64,000 nucleotides of DNA from Azorhizobium sp943371865 (GCF_943371865.1 NZ_CALRWL010000011.1:62001-126000); one strand, 5' to 3'; shown: positions 24,719 through 33,915, numbered from the stretch's first letter. Numbers and translations are program-made. Notes: generated by a model not told the origin, from the letters alone.

Positions 24719-25503
24719 CCCGCACCCTGTCAGCCCTGCGCGAAGCGGCCATGGTGGTGGCGCTGCTCGCCGCCGTCGCGCTCCTCTGGCAAGGGGCGGT
24801 GTGGGCGTTCCGCCCGCCGCCGATCATCCTGCCGGCGCCCACCGACATCTGGACCGAGTTCCTGCTCTCCCCCGCCTATTTCCTGCGCATGGCGGGCTTC
24901 ACCCTTTACACCACGCTGGCCGGCTTCCTCCTGGCGGTGGTGCTGGGCTTGGCCTTGGCGGTGGGCATCGTGCATTCCAAATTCATGGAGCGCACGGTCT
25001 ATACCTTGCTGGTGGCGCTCAACTCGGTGCCCAAGGTGGCGCTGGCGCCGCTGTTCGTGATCTGGATGGGCACCGGCATCGAGCCGAAGATCGCCATCGC
25101 CTTGATGCTGGCGCTGTTCTCGGTGGTGATCGATGCGGTGCTGGGCCTGCGCACCGTGGACCCGGACATGATCAATCTGGCCCGCGCCAGCCGCGCTTCC
25201 TCGTTCGACATCCTGCGCAAGATCCGCTTTCCCAATGCGCTGCCCAGCGTGTTCGCGGGGCTGAAGGTGGCGATCTCGTTCGCGCTGGTGGGCGCCATCG
25301 TCGGCGAGTTCGTGGCCGGCTCCGAGGGACTGGGCTTTGCCATCCTCACCGCCCAGGGGCAGTTCGATACCCCTCGGGTATTCGTCTGCCTCATTCTCCT
25401 CGGGCTTCTGGGGACGGTGCTGTTCTATATCGTCGAGGCGCTGGAAACCTTCCTGCTGCCGTGGCACGTCTCCCAGCGGTCGGCCCATGGGCCGCAGCAC
25501 TGA
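24715..25503 (+). CDS. ABC transporter permease, SsuC/TauC type
   Basis: 262 residues from the ATG overlapping the ATPase stop. About six membrane helices are apparent, from MVVALLAAVALLWQGAVWAF to GLLGTVLFYIVEALETFLLPW. The binding-protein-dependent permease EAA loop is present near residues 155-185 (NLARASRASSFDILRKIRFPNALPS in two parts). It would form the homodimeric membrane channel of the importer encoded with the two upstream genes. Confidence 0.93.
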   Translation: MTRTLSALREAAMVVALLAAVALLWQGAVWAFRPPPIILPAPTDIWTEFLLSPAYFLRMAGFTLYTTLAGFLLAVVLGLALAVGIVHSKFMERTVYTLLVALNSVPKVALAPLFVIWMGTGIEPKIAIALMLALFSVVIDAVLGLRTVDPDMINLARASRASSFDILRKIRFPNALPSVFAGLKVAISFALVGAIVGEFVAGSEGLGFAILTAQGQFDTPRVFVCLILLGLLGTVLFYIVEALETFLLPWHVSQRSAHGPQH

Positions 25504-25602
25504 GCCCTGCGGCACGGCGCTGTGACCGAGCGCTCGGCCCGGTGACATCAAGAACCGCTCCGGCCACACGCCAAGGCCGCGAAGGGCAGCGCGCATGACC
25601 CT

Positions 25603-26568
25603 ATGTCGATGACGGCCCCGTCCGGGCCAAGCCGCGGGCGCCATGCGGCCCTGGTGGCGGCCGCCGCCTTGGCGGTCACCGCTTTGCTGTGGGGCAGCAA
25701 CCATGTGGCCGCCCGCTCCCTGCACAATGCGCTGCCCCTGCCCTCGCTGATCTTCTGGCGCTGGCTGCTGGCGCTCGGCCTGCTCACGCCCATCGCCCTG
25801 CCCGGCCTGATCCGCGAATGGCCGCAGGTCCGCCCGCGCCTTCCGCGCCTGTTCGCGCTGGGCATTTCCGGCATCGGCCTGTTCTCGGTGTTCCTCTATG
25901 CCGGCGCCTATTACAGCCTCGCCTTGGAGGTGGGCCTGCTCACCTCCACCACCCCGATCTGGGTGGTGCTGATGGCGACCCTGGCCGGGGCGCCCATGGT
26001 GGGGCGGCGGCAGCAGATCGGCATCGCCTTGGCCTTGGTGGGCGTGCTGATCATCGTGCTGAAGGGTTCGCTGGCCAGTCTGGCCGGCATGGAATTGCGC
26101 ATCGGCAACCTGTGGTCGCTGCTCGCGGCCATCGTGTTCGCCTGGTACACCATGTTGCTCGGGGCCAAGCCTTTGGGCCTGTCCGCGCTGACCGCCACCG
26201 CGATGACCGCCTGGACCGGAATGATCAGCATCATCGCCCCGGTCTATGCGCTGTTCCTGCTGTCCGGGGCCACCGATCCGGTGCTGACCGGCGCGCAGTC
26301 GCATCAGACCACCCTGGTGGTCCTCTACATCGCCATCGGCCCGACCCTGCTGGGCAACCTGCTGTGGATCTATGGCGCCTCGCGGCTGGGCGCGGCCCGG
26401 TCGGGGCCGTTCCTCTATCTGTCGCCGGTGGCGGCGCTGGTGCTGTCGGTGACGCTGCTGGGCGAGCCGCTGGCCCCGTTCCAGGTGGTGGGCGCGGTGG
26501 CGATCCTGTGCGGCCTTGCCATCTCCAATTCCGGCGCCAAGGCCCCGCCCCCTCCACCGGGCGCCTGA
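25603..26568 (+). CDS. DMT superfamily (EamA) transporter
   Basis: 321 residues with about ten membrane helices arranged as two EamA repeats (about 15-145 and 165-300). The first has LLWGSNHVAARSLHNALPLPSLIFWRW in two parts and the second ends with SPVAALVLSVTLLGEPLAPFQVVGAVAIL. EamA proteins export amino acids, nucleobases or other metabolites. It follows the hydantoinase-linked importer by 99 bp on the same strand and might export a by-product, but it has its own probable promoter gap and converges on chrA with a 2-bp gap. Confidence 0.88.
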   Translation: MSMTAPSGPSRGRHAALVAAAALAVTALLWGSNHVAARSLHNALPLPSLIFWRWLLALGLLTPIALPGLIREWPQVRPRLPRLFALGISGIGLFSVFLYAGAYYSLALEVGLLTSTTPIWVVLMATLAGAPMVGRRQQIGIALALVGVLIIVLKGSLASLAGMELRIGNLWSLLAAIVFAWYTMLLGAKPLGLSALTATAMTAWTGMISIIAPVYALFLLSGATDPVLTGAQSHQTTLVVLYIAIGPTLLGNLLWIYGASRLGAARSGPFLYLSPVAALVLSVTLLGEPLAPFQVVGAVAILCGLAISNSGAKAPPPPPGA

Positions 26569-26570
26569 CC

Positions 26571-28016
26571 TCAGCCCGGCAAATAAGACACCGCGACGCC
26601 CGCCACCGCGCAGGCTGCCAGCGTCGGCAGCATGCCGGCCTTGAACCGCAGCATGGCCACCAGCGCCGCCAGCGCCAGCACGGCGGCGCGCCAATCCAGG
26701 GACGAGAGCACCGGCACATCGGGCGAGAGGCCGAGCACCTCCAGGCTCGCCACCTGCCGGAACACCACATGCAGCGCAAACCACAACGCCAGATTGAGGA
26801 TCACCCCCACCACCGCCGCGGTGATGGCGCTGAGCGCCGCCGAGAGCGCCTTGTTGCCGCGCAGCGCCTCCACATAAGGCCCGCCGAGGAAGATCCACAG
26901 GAAGCAGGGGGCGAACGTCACCCATAAGGTGAGCAAAGCACCAAGCCCCCCCGCCACCAGCGGCGGCAGCGCCCCCGGCGATCGGAAGGCCGCCAGGAAG
27001 CCGACGAATTGCAGCACCAGGATCAGCGGCCCCGGCGTGGTCTCCGCCAGTCCTAGCCCATCCACCATCTCCGCCGGCTTCAGCCAGCCGAAGGTTTCCA
27101 CCGCCGCCTGGGCCACATAGGCCAGCACCGCATAGGCGCCGCCAAAGGTGACCACCGCCATGGTGCTGAAGAAGCTGCCGATCTGGGTCCACACGCTGGT
27201 GGAGCCGGTCAGCGCCCACAGCAGCGCCACCGGCCCCAGCCACAGCGGCAGCCACACCGCCAGCACCCGCAGCGCCCGCCCCAGCGACGGCTCCGCATGG
27301 GGCATCTCGCCGCGCGCGAACATCATGTCCACCACGCCGACCGCATCGGCCCCACCGCCGCCGCCATGGCCGGCCCCACCGAACAGATGCGGCGCGCGGG
27401 TGCTGCCAATCCACCCCACCAGCCCCGCCGCCAGGATGATCAGCGGAAACGGCACCTGCGCCCCATAGATGGCCAGGAACGCCGCCCCGGCGAGCCCCAT
27501 CTGCATCCGGTTGGTGAGCGCCCGGCGGCTGATGCGCAATAAGGCCTGCACCACCACCGCCAGCACCGCCGCCTTCACGCCGAAGAACAGCGCATGCACC
27601 AGCGGCACGTCGTGAAACAGCACATAGAGCGTGCTCAGGGCCAGCATCACCATAGCGCCGGGCAGCACGAACAGCCCCCCGGCCACCAGCCCGCCGGCGG
27701 TGCGGTGGAGCAGCCAGCCGATGTAAGTGGCCAGTTGCTGCGCCTCGGGGCCGGGCAACAGCATGCAGTAATTGAGCGCATGCAGGAACCGCTGCTCGCC
27801 GATCCAGCGGCGCTCCTCCACCAGTTCCTTGTGCATCAGGGCGATCTGCCCCGCCGGCCCGCCGAAGCTCAGCAGGCCGATGCGCGCCCACACCTTGGCG
27901 GCGTCCCCGAAGGTGGGCTTGGCGGGGGGATGGGCGGGGCTTGCCGCATCTGTGCGTGGCACGTCGGCGGGGTCGGGCAAGACCGCGATGGCGGGGCCGG
28001 AGCGGGGCGCGGACAT
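26571..28016 (-). CDS. chrA: Chromate transporter ChrA (two CHR domains)
   Basis: 481 residues from the ATG at 28016, which has GAGGAG just upstream. The protein is a long-chain ChrA with two homologous CHR domains, one from about residue 45 and the second from about 285. Each begins with the KVWARIGLLSFGGPAGQ or SFFSTMAVVTFGGAYAVL motif, and each carries the LPGPEAQ or TPGPLIL membrane signature. A Gly/His-rich loop joins them. ChrA extrudes chromate using the proton-motive force. It is 11 bp downstream of chrB on the same strand. Confidence 0.95.
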   Translation of the reverse strand: MSAPRSGPAIAVLPDPADVPRTDAASPAHPPAKPTFGDAAKVWARIGLLSFGGPAGQIALMHKELVEERRWIGEQRFLHALNYCMLLPGPEAQQLATYIGWLLHRTAGGLVAGGLFVLPGAMVMLALSTLYVLFHDVPLVHALFFGVKAAVLAVVVQALLRISRRALTNRMQMGLAGAAFLAIYGAQVPFPLIILAAGLVGWIGSTRAPHLFGGAGHGGGGGADAVGVVDMMFARGEMPHAEPSLGRALRVLAVWLPLWLGPVALLWALTGSTSVWTQIGSFFSTMAVVTFGGAYAVLAYVAQAAVETFGWLKPAEMVDGLGLAETTPGPLILVLQFVGFLAAFRSPGALPPLVAGGLGALLTLWVTFAPCFLWIFLGGPYVEALRGNKALSAALSAITAAVVGVILNLALWFALHVVFRQVASLEVLGLSPDVPVLSSLDWRAAVLALAALVAMLRFKAGMLPTLAACAVAGVAVSYLPG

Positions 28017-28027
28017 GGCGATGCTCC

Positions 28028-28846
28028 TCAGGCCTGGGCCGGTGCGCCGACCCAGGTATGGGTCTCGTCCACCGCATCCCGGCACCAGCGATAGAAGGCG
28101 TCATAGAGCAGCAAGCCGGCCTCCAATTGCTCCAGATCGTCCCGATACATGCGTGACAATCCCAGCGCCGCCGCCAGAAACCCGGCGGCCTGCGGCACTA
28201 GATCCAGGCGATCGGTGTCCGCCGCCCGCACGATCAGGGCGAGGCGCGCCAGCGCCGGACTGTCCAGGCCGAACACCTCCAGCATGGTGTCGAAGGTGCA
28301 GCGCTCGTCGTGATGGCTGAACGGCACACCGTCGATATCAAAGGGGGTGGCACCAAACCGTTCGGCCACTGCCGGCACCTCGGCGGGAGCAACAAACAGC
28401 ACCCGGGCGCCGGGATCGACAAAGCGCCGCACCAGCCACGGACAGGCGATGCGGTCCACCTTCGGACGGGCGCGCGTGACCCACAGGGTATGGCCAGTGC
28501 TGTCCGGCGCCGGCACCGCGCCGGTATTTACCAGCATCCCGCCGGCGGCACGCCAGGCCTCAAATCCCCCGTCCAGGGTTTCGGCGCGGACGCCCTCCAG
28601 CCGCAGCCAAGCGGCGACGCCCTGGCTGATCTTCAACCCCTTCTGGCAGACCACCACCACATCGCGCCCGGCATAGGCCGCCGCCCAATCCGCCAGCGTG
28701 GCGGCATCCCGCCGCCGGGCGGCAGGAATGCGGCGCGGATCGGCGGCAAAATCCTCCGCCGTGCGCACGTCGATGAGTGCCGGCGCGGTGGGCAAGCCGA
28801 TCAGGCGGGACAATTGGGTCACGGTGATTTCGGTGTTCGACGGCAT
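28028..28846 (-). CDS. Chromate resistance protein ChrB-like with rhodanese domain
   Basis: 272 residues. Residues about 5-105 form a rhodanese domain; its active-site loop is VVVVCQKGLKIS, with the catalytic Cys present. Residues about 115-270 match the chromate-resistance ChrB C-terminal domain (TRARPKVDRIACPWLVRRFVDP in two parts, then PFDIDGVPFSHHDERCTFDTML). ChrB-type proteins act as chromate-responsive regulators or sulfur-handling partners of ChrA. Here the usual regulatory N-terminus is replaced by rhodanese, so an enzymatic role is more likely. First gene of the chrB-chrA pair. Confidence 0.88.
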   Translation of the reverse strand: MPSNTEITVTQLSRLIGLPTAPALIDVRTAEDFAADPRRIPAARRRDAATLADWAAAYAGRDVVVVCQKGLKISQGVAAWLRLEGVRAETLDGGFEAWRAAGGMLVNTGAVPAPDSTGHTLWVTRARPKVDRIACPWLVRRFVDPGARVLFVAPAEVPAVAERFGATPFDIDGVPFSHHDERCTFDTMLEVFGLDSPALARLALIVRAADTDRLDLVPQAAGFLAAALGLSRMYRDDLEQLEAGLLLYDAFYRWCRDAVDETHTWVGAPAQA

Positions 28847-29186
28847 ATGCGTCCATCCCTCATACGGGTGGCTCCCATGGGGAGGCCAGGACGCGATCTT
28901 CAGGCTGCCGCCTCACGGGGTAATCGCGAATAACCCCTTGGGCACCACTCTAGCGGCAGCGCATGGTCCCTCGCAAGCCTGCCGCGCAGCGTTGCCCGCG
29001 CAAGGCCTGCACCAGCCCATTCACCCCATGGTGATCCCCCGGCGGGTGGCGGGCGTATCTTGCATCAGAGGGTCCGCGACGTATATGTGAGGTCGCGCCC
29101 AGGCTTCCGATGGGCATCGTCTTCCCGCCCGATTTCCTCTCCCTTGCCTTGCCGCGCGGTGGCGCGGCCCGCATACTCTGTTGGCT
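28847..29186. other. 340-bp divergent gap without a gene
   Basis: The region separates chrB from the J-domain gene. No credible open frame was found. A short inverted motif, GGGGT-N11-ACCCC, lies around 28918-28938, close to the chrB promoter side, and could be regulatory. Nothing else was recognised. Confidence 0.5.
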
Positions 29187-29789
29187 ATGAAGATCGACTC
29201 CCCCTTCTTCGACCGGATCCGGGTGAAGCCCGCCGAGGATCGGTTGCGGAAACCCACCTGCCCCACCTGCCAGTGGGCCGGCTGCAAGCAGCCCGGAACC
29301 CATCGCGCGCCCAAGGGCCGGATGGCAGAGGGTGAGTATTGGCTCTACTGCATCGATCACGTGAAGGAGTACAACAGCTCCTACAATTATTTCGCGGGCA
29401 TGAACGATTCCGCCGTCTCCGCCTACCAGAAGGACGCCCTGACCGGTCACCGGCCCACGTGGCGCATGGGCGTGCGCGGCGGCAAGGGCGCTGAGGGTCC
29501 CGCGGACGGTTTTCGCGATCCGTTCGGATTTACCGCCGATATGGGCGCTCATGCCTCAGGCTTCGAGCCGCGCCAGCCGGAAGGCCGCACCATCCGCACC
29601 GCCGAGCGTCAGGCCCTGGAGCTGATGGGCCTGGAGATGTCCGCCGAGGGGGCGGAGATCAAGACCCGGTTCAAGGAACTGGTGAAGCTGCACCATCCCG
29701 ACGCCAATGGCGGCGACCGCTCCGCGGAGGAGCGGCTGCGCAACGTCATCCAGGCGTACAATTGCCTGAAACAGGCCGGTTTCTGCTAG
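29187..29789 (+). CDS. J-domain protein with N-terminal Cys-rich region
   Basis: 200 residues from the ATG at 29187. The C-terminal about 65 residues form a J domain: ALELMGLEMSAEGAEIKTRFKEL, then KLHHPDANGG with the essential HPD tripeptide that stimulates DnaK ATPase. The N-terminal half contains CPTCQWAGCKQPG and a later YCIDH, which may bind a metal. This J-at-the-C-terminus layout is a conserved alphaproteobacterial type that is commonly adjacent to cobS and cobT. A chaperone role in cobaltochelatase assembly is possible but unproven. Confidence 0.9.
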   Translation: MKIDSPFFDRIRVKPAEDRLRKPTCPTCQWAGCKQPGTHRAPKGRMAEGEYWLYCIDHVKEYNSSYNYFAGMNDSAVSAYQKDALTGHRPTWRMGVRGGKGAEGPADGFRDPFGFTADMGAHASGFEPRQPEGRTIRTAERQALELMGLEMSAEGAEIKTRFKELVKLHHPDANGGDRSAEERLRNVIQAYNCLKQAGFC

Positions 29790-29912
29790 GGGCGGCGCGC
29801 CTCGTCCGGCGCGGCGTCATGGCGGTTTTTGCACGCGCGGAAAACCTTTAAGGTGGCCGCGGATCGATATTCGGCAGACTTGAGCGCGGTGGCCCGCGCA
29901 TACGGAGGCATG

Positions 29913-30893
29913 ATGAGCACCGAGACCACGGCACCTACCCCCGACATGAAGGTTTCGGTGCGGCAGGTGTTTGGCATCGACATCGACATGGAAGTCCCGG
30001 CTTTTTCCGAGCCCGACAGCCATGTTCCCGATCTCGATCCCGACTATCTGTTCGACCGTCCCACCACTTTGGCCATCCTCGCCGGTTTCGCGCACAATCG
30101 GCGCGTCATGGTCACGGGATACCATGGAACCGGCAAGTCCACCCATATCGAGCAGGTGGCGGCCCGGCTCAACTGGCCGCTGGTGCGGGTCAATCTCGAC
30201 AGCCACATCTCGCGCATCGACCTGATCGGCAAGGATGCCATCGTGGTGCGCGACGGCATGCAGGTGACCGAGTTCCGTGACGGCATCCTGCCCTGGGCGC
30301 TGCAGAACAACGTCGCCATCGTGTTCGACGAATATGATGCCGGCCGCCCGGACGTCATGTTCGTGATCCAGCGCGTGCTGGAAGTCTCCGGCCGCCTGAC
30401 GCTGCTGGACCAGAACCGGGTGATCCGCCCGCACCCCTCGTTCCGCCTGTTCGCCACCGCGAACACCGTGGGCCTGGGCGACACCACCGGCCTCTATCAC
30501 GGCACCCAGCAGATCAATCAGGGCCAGATGGACCGCTGGTCCATCGTCACCACCCTGAATTATCTCGCCCATGACAAGGAAGTGGAGATCGTGCTCGCCA
30601 AGGCGAAGCACTATCAGAACGCGCCGGGCCGCGACACGGTGGGCCGCATGGTGCGCCTCGCCGACCTGACCCGCAGCGCCTTCATCAATGGCGATCTGTC
30701 CACGGTCATGAGCCCGCGCACGGTCATCACCTGGGCGGAAAACGCCGAGATCTTCAAGGACCTCGGCTTCGCCCTGCGCGTGACATTCCTGAACAAGTGC
30801 GACGAGTTGGAGCGCCCGCTGGTGGCGGAATTCTACCAGCGCTGCTTCGGCCAGGAACTGACTGAAAGCTCGGTGAACGTCGCGCTCTCCTGA
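29913..30893 (+). CDS. cobS: Cobaltochelatase subunit CobS
   Basis: 326 residues from the second of two adjacent ATGs (29910 and 29913); GGAGG lies just upstream. CobS is the AAA+ ATPase that, with CobT, drives CobN to insert cobalt into hydrogenobyrinate a,c-diamide in aerobic cobalamin synthesis. Visible motifs are Walker A GYHGTGKST (about 69-77), Walker B VAIVFDEYDAG (about 140-150), and sensor/Arg elements in RLFATANTVGLGDTTG. The length and N-terminal KVSVRQVFGIDIDMEVPAF block match the family. It is followed by a short palindromic repeat and then cobT, 107 bp downstream. Confidence 0.96.
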   Translation: MSTETTAPTPDMKVSVRQVFGIDIDMEVPAFSEPDSHVPDLDPDYLFDRPTTLAILAGFAHNRRVMVTGYHGTGKSTHIEQVAARLNWPLVRVNLDSHISRIDLIGKDAIVVRDGMQVTEFRDGILPWALQNNVAIVFDEYDAGRPDVMFVIQRVLEVSGRLTLLDQNRVIRPHPSFRLFATANTVGLGDTTGLYHGTQQINQGQMDRWSIVTTLNYLAHDKEVEIVLAKAKHYQNAPGRDTVGRMVRLADLTRSAFINGDLSTVMSPRTVITWAENAEIFKDLGFALRVTFLNKCDELERPLVAEFYQRCFGQELTESSVNVALS

Positions 30894-30901
30894 TCGGGCC
30901 G

Positions 30902-30922
30902 CCCTCTCCCCCGGGGAGAGGG
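30902..30922. repeat. Intergenic CCCTCTCCCC palindrome
   Basis: CCCTCTCCCC (30902-30911) and GGGGAGAGGG (30913-30922) pair perfectly. This short element is common between genes in alphaproteobacterial genomes. It lies between cobS and cobT and could fold in the mRNA and lower read-through to cobT. There is no T-run. Confidence 0.7.
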
Positions 30923-31000
30923 CCGCTCCGCACGCACCGGACCGGCGCCCTCCACCGGCGCCATCCCCCGGTGCCCTCGCGTCTCTGACAGGCTGAAGCC

Positions 31001-32896
31001 ATGGCTCCTCCCCCGACCAACAAGACCGTCAAGACCGCCCCCAAGGAAGCCCCCGCCGAACCGTTCAAGCGGGCGGTGGCCAGTTGCTTCAAGGCGATCG
31101 CCGGGGTGGGCGAGTTCGAGGTGACCTTCGCGTCCGAGCGCCCGTCTTTGGGTCCGGACCGGGTGCGCCTGCCCGAGCCGCCGCGCCGCTTCACCCCGCA
31201 GGACGCCGCCATCGTGCGCGGCCACGCGGATTCGCTGGCGCTGCGCCTCGCCTGCCACGACCCCAAGGTCCACCGCCGCATGCTGCCCACCGGCGATACC
31301 GCGCGGGCGGTGTTCGAGGCGGTGGAGCAGGCGCGGGTGGAGGCGCTGGGCGGCAACCGCATGCTGGGTACCCAGCGCAATCTCACCGCCATGCTCACCG
31401 ACCGCTACCATCGCGGCCCCTATGCGGACATCACCGAGCGCGCCGAGGCCCCCATCGAGGAGGCCGTCGCCCTCATGGTGCGCGAGCGCCTCACCGGACA
31501 GGCGCCGCCCGCCGCCGCCCGCAAGCTCGTGGAGCTGTGGCGCGACTATATCGAGAGCCGGGCCGAGACCCAGCTCGACCGCCTCGCCGACACGCTGGAC
31601 GACCAGAAGAAGTTCGGCGAGCTGACCCGCGACCTGCTCTCCTCCCTGGAGATGGGCGAGGAAAGCGGCCTGGAAAGCGACGAGGAGAACGAGGGCGACG
31701 AGAATTCCTCCACCCGCGACGAGCAGGGCGGCGAGGAAGGCCAAACCTCCGAGGACGAGAGCCAGCAGAGCGCCACCGAGGTGGAAGCCGAGATGGCCCA
31801 GGACGAATTGCCCGACAGCGCGGTGGAGAGCGAAGCCGGCCCGCCGGCCGAGATGCCCGACGACGCCGACATGGGCGACAGCGAGGAAGCCTCCGAGCCC
31901 TGGCAACCGCGCAACCCGCAGGCGCACGATCATCGCGGCCCGGAATATCACGCCTTCACCACCAAGTTCGACGAGGAGACCCTCGCCGAGGAATTGTGCG
32001 ACACCGAGGAACTGACCCGGCTGCGCTCCTATCTGGACAAGCAGCTGAGCAACCTCCAGGGCGTGGTGGCGCGCCTCGCCAACCGCTTGCAGCGCCGCCT
32101 GCTGGCGCAGCAGAACCGCGCCTGGGAATTCGACCTGGAAGAAGGCGTGCTTGATCCAGCGCGCCTGTCCCGCGTGGTCACCGATCCCATGCAGGCGCTC
32201 TCCTTCAAGCGCGAGCGCGACACCGATTTCCGCGACACCGTGGTGACGCTGCTGATCGACAATTCCGGCTCCATGCGCGGACGCCCGATCACGGTGGCCG
32301 CCACCTGCGCCGACATTCTCGCCCGCACGCTGGAGCGCTGCGCGGTGAAGGTGGAAGTGCTGGGCTTCACCACCCGCGCCTGGAAGGGCGGGCAATCGCG
32401 CGAATCCTGGCTCGCCGCCGGCAAGCCGGCCAATCCTGGCCGCCTGAATGATCTGCGCCACATCGTCTACAAGTCCGCCGACGCCCCGTGGCGGCGCTCC
32501 CGGCGCAATCTCGGGCTGATGATGCGCGAGGGGCTGCTGAAGGAGAATATCGACGGCGAGGCGCTGGATTGGGCGCACAAGCGCCTGCTGGCCCGGCCCG
32601 AAGCGCGCAAGATCCTGATGATGATCTCCGACGGCGCGCCGGTGGACGATTCCACTTTGTCGGTGAATGCCGGCAATTATCTGGAGCGTCACCTGCGCCA
32701 CATCATCTCGCAGATCGAGGACCGCTCGCCGGTGGAACTGATCGCCATCGGCATCGGCCATGACGTCACCCGCTATTACAAGCGCGCCGTGACCATCGTG
32801 GACGCCGAGGAGCTGGGCGGTGCCATGACCGAGAAGCTGGCGGAACTGTTCGAGGACAAGCCCGCCCCCGCCCCGCGCGGACGCCGGCTGCACTGA
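31001..32896 (+). CDS. cobT: Cobaltochelatase subunit CobT
   Basis: 631 residues, the usual CobT size. The protein has an N-terminal helical domain and a highly acidic Glu/Asp-rich middle (about residues 205-310) that is probably flexible. A C-terminal von Willebrand A domain carries the metal-ion adhesion site DNSGSMRGRP starting at residue 420. CobT and CobS form the stacked hexameric AAA+ complex that powers CobN. Its stop overlaps the next start codon (TGATG, 32894-32898). No other cobalamin genes or cobalamin riboswitch are in the window, so the rest of the pathway lies elsewhere. Confidence 0.96.
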   Translation: MAPPPTNKTVKTAPKEAPAEPFKRAVASCFKAIAGVGEFEVTFASERPSLGPDRVRLPEPPRRFTPQDAAIVRGHADSLALRLACHDPKVHRRMLPTGDTARAVFEAVEQARVEALGGNRMLGTQRNLTAMLTDRYHRGPYADITERAEAPIEEAVALMVRERLTGQAPPAAARKLVELWRDYIESRAETQLDRLADTLDDQKKFGELTRDLLSSLEMGEESGLESDEENEGDENSSTRDEQGGEEGQTSEDESQQSATEVEAEMAQDELPDSAVESEAGPPAEMPDDADMGDSEEASEPWQPRNPQAHDHRGPEYHAFTTKFDEETLAEELCDTEELTRLRSYLDKQLSNLQGVVARLANRLQRRLLAQQNRAWEFDLEEGVLDPARLSRVVTDPMQALSFKRERDTDFRDTVVTLLIDNSGSMRGRPITVAATCADILARTLERCAVKVEVLGFTTRAWKGGQSRESWLAAGKPANPGRLNDLRHIVYKSADAPWRRSRRNLGLMMREGLLKENIDGEALDWAHKRLLARPEARKILMMISDGAPVDDSTLSVNAGNYLERHLRHIISQIEDRSPVELIAIGIGHDVTRYYKRAVTIVDAEELGGAMTEKLAELFEDKPAPAPRGRRLH

Positions 32897-33915
32897 TGCG
32901 CCTGCTGACGCGCCGTTCGCTGCTGGCCGGTTTGGTGGCGGGCGGCGGCGCGTTGGTGGCGCATCGCGCCTTTTCCAAGCCGCGCGACCTGCCGCTGGAG
33001 CCGGTGGCGGTGGAGGTGCGGGCCACGCCCATCGCCCGCTTCCGTGTCGGCGCCGACGACACCCGCTTCGGCCATCTCGAGTTTCGCGGCGGCCTGCTGC
33101 TGACCTCGCCTTTTTCCGGCTTCGGCGGCCTCTCCGCTTTCACCCTGGATGCAACCGGACGCACGTTCCTGGCGGTGACCGACGCCAGCGTGCTGCTGCG
33201 CGGCACGCTGGAGACCGACGGCGACCGGCCCGTGGGCCTGTCGGGCATGATGGCGGCGGCGCTGCGGGACGATACCGGCCAGTTGCTCGCCGCCCAGGGG
33301 CGGGAGGACAGCGAATCCATCGCCATCGCCCCCGAGGGCATCTATATCGGCCTGGAAACGGTCAATGAAATCTGGCTGTACCCGGCGCCCGATCCCTTGG
33401 GAAAGCCCGGGCGGCGCGTCGCGGTGCCGCCGGAGGTGAAGGCCCTGCGCCGCAACACCGGCCTGGAGAGCCTGGTCCATGTGCCCGCCGGCCCGCTGGC
33501 CGGCGCGCTGATCGGCATCGGCGAGGAGGGCGCGACAGCGCCGTCGGATCTGCCCGGCTTCATCATTGGCGGCCGCACGCCGGGGCTGTTCACCATCGCC
33601 AAGAGCGGCCTGTTCGATGCCACCGATGTGGCCCTGGGCCCGGACGGCGAACTGTTCCTGCTGGAGCGGCACTATGCGGTCACCACCGGCGTGTCGATGC
33701 AGATCCGCCGCATGCGCCTCGCCGACGTGAAGCCCGGCGCGCGTCTGGACGGCGACATCCTGTTCACCGCCAACATGGCCTATGAGGTGGACAATATGGA
33801 GGGGCTGGCGGTGACCCGGAACGCCGCCGGGGAGACCTTGCTGACAGTGATCTCCGACGACAATTTCAACCCGCTCCAGCGCACCATCCTGCTGCGCTTC
33901 GCGGTGGTGGATTAG
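32896..33915 (+). CDS. Tat-exported esterase-like/phytase-like beta-propeller protein
   Basis: 339 residues, starting one base inside the cobT stop. The N-terminus is a twin-arginine signal (TRRSLLAGLVAGGG). The mature protein belongs to the esterase-like activity of phytase family: FGGLSAFTLDATGRTFLAVTD near residue 75, DSESIAIAPEGIYIGLE near 145, TGLESLVHVP, and a C-terminal EVDNMEGLAVTRNAAGETLLTVISDDNF in two parts. Such secreted propellers may hydrolyse phosphoesters or bind ligands. The family is biochemically poorly defined. It is co-located with cobT in many alphaproteobacteria, with no clear functional link. Confidence 0.85.
   Translation: MRLLTRRSLLAGLVAGGGALVAHRAFSKPRDLPLEPVAVEVRATPIARFRVGADDTRFGHLEFRGGLLLTSPFSGFGGLSAFTLDATGRTFLAVTDASVLLRGTLETDGDRPVGLSGMMAAALRDDTGQLLAAQGREDSESIAIAPEGIYIGLETVNEIWLYPAPDPLGKPGRRVAVPPEVKALRRNTGLESLVHVPAGPLAGALIGIGEEGATAPSDLPGFIIGGRTPGLFTIAKSGLFDATDVALGPDGELFLLERHYAVTTGVSMQIRRMRLADVKPGARLDGDILFTANMAYEVDNMEGLAVTRNAAGETLLTVISDDNFNPLQRTILLRFAVVD

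Noticed and set aside
24730..28104. A 1124-codon open frame on the - strand across the permease, DMT and chrA genes
   Set aside because: It changes composition at each underlying gene and has no domain. It is a GC-driven shadow of the real genes.
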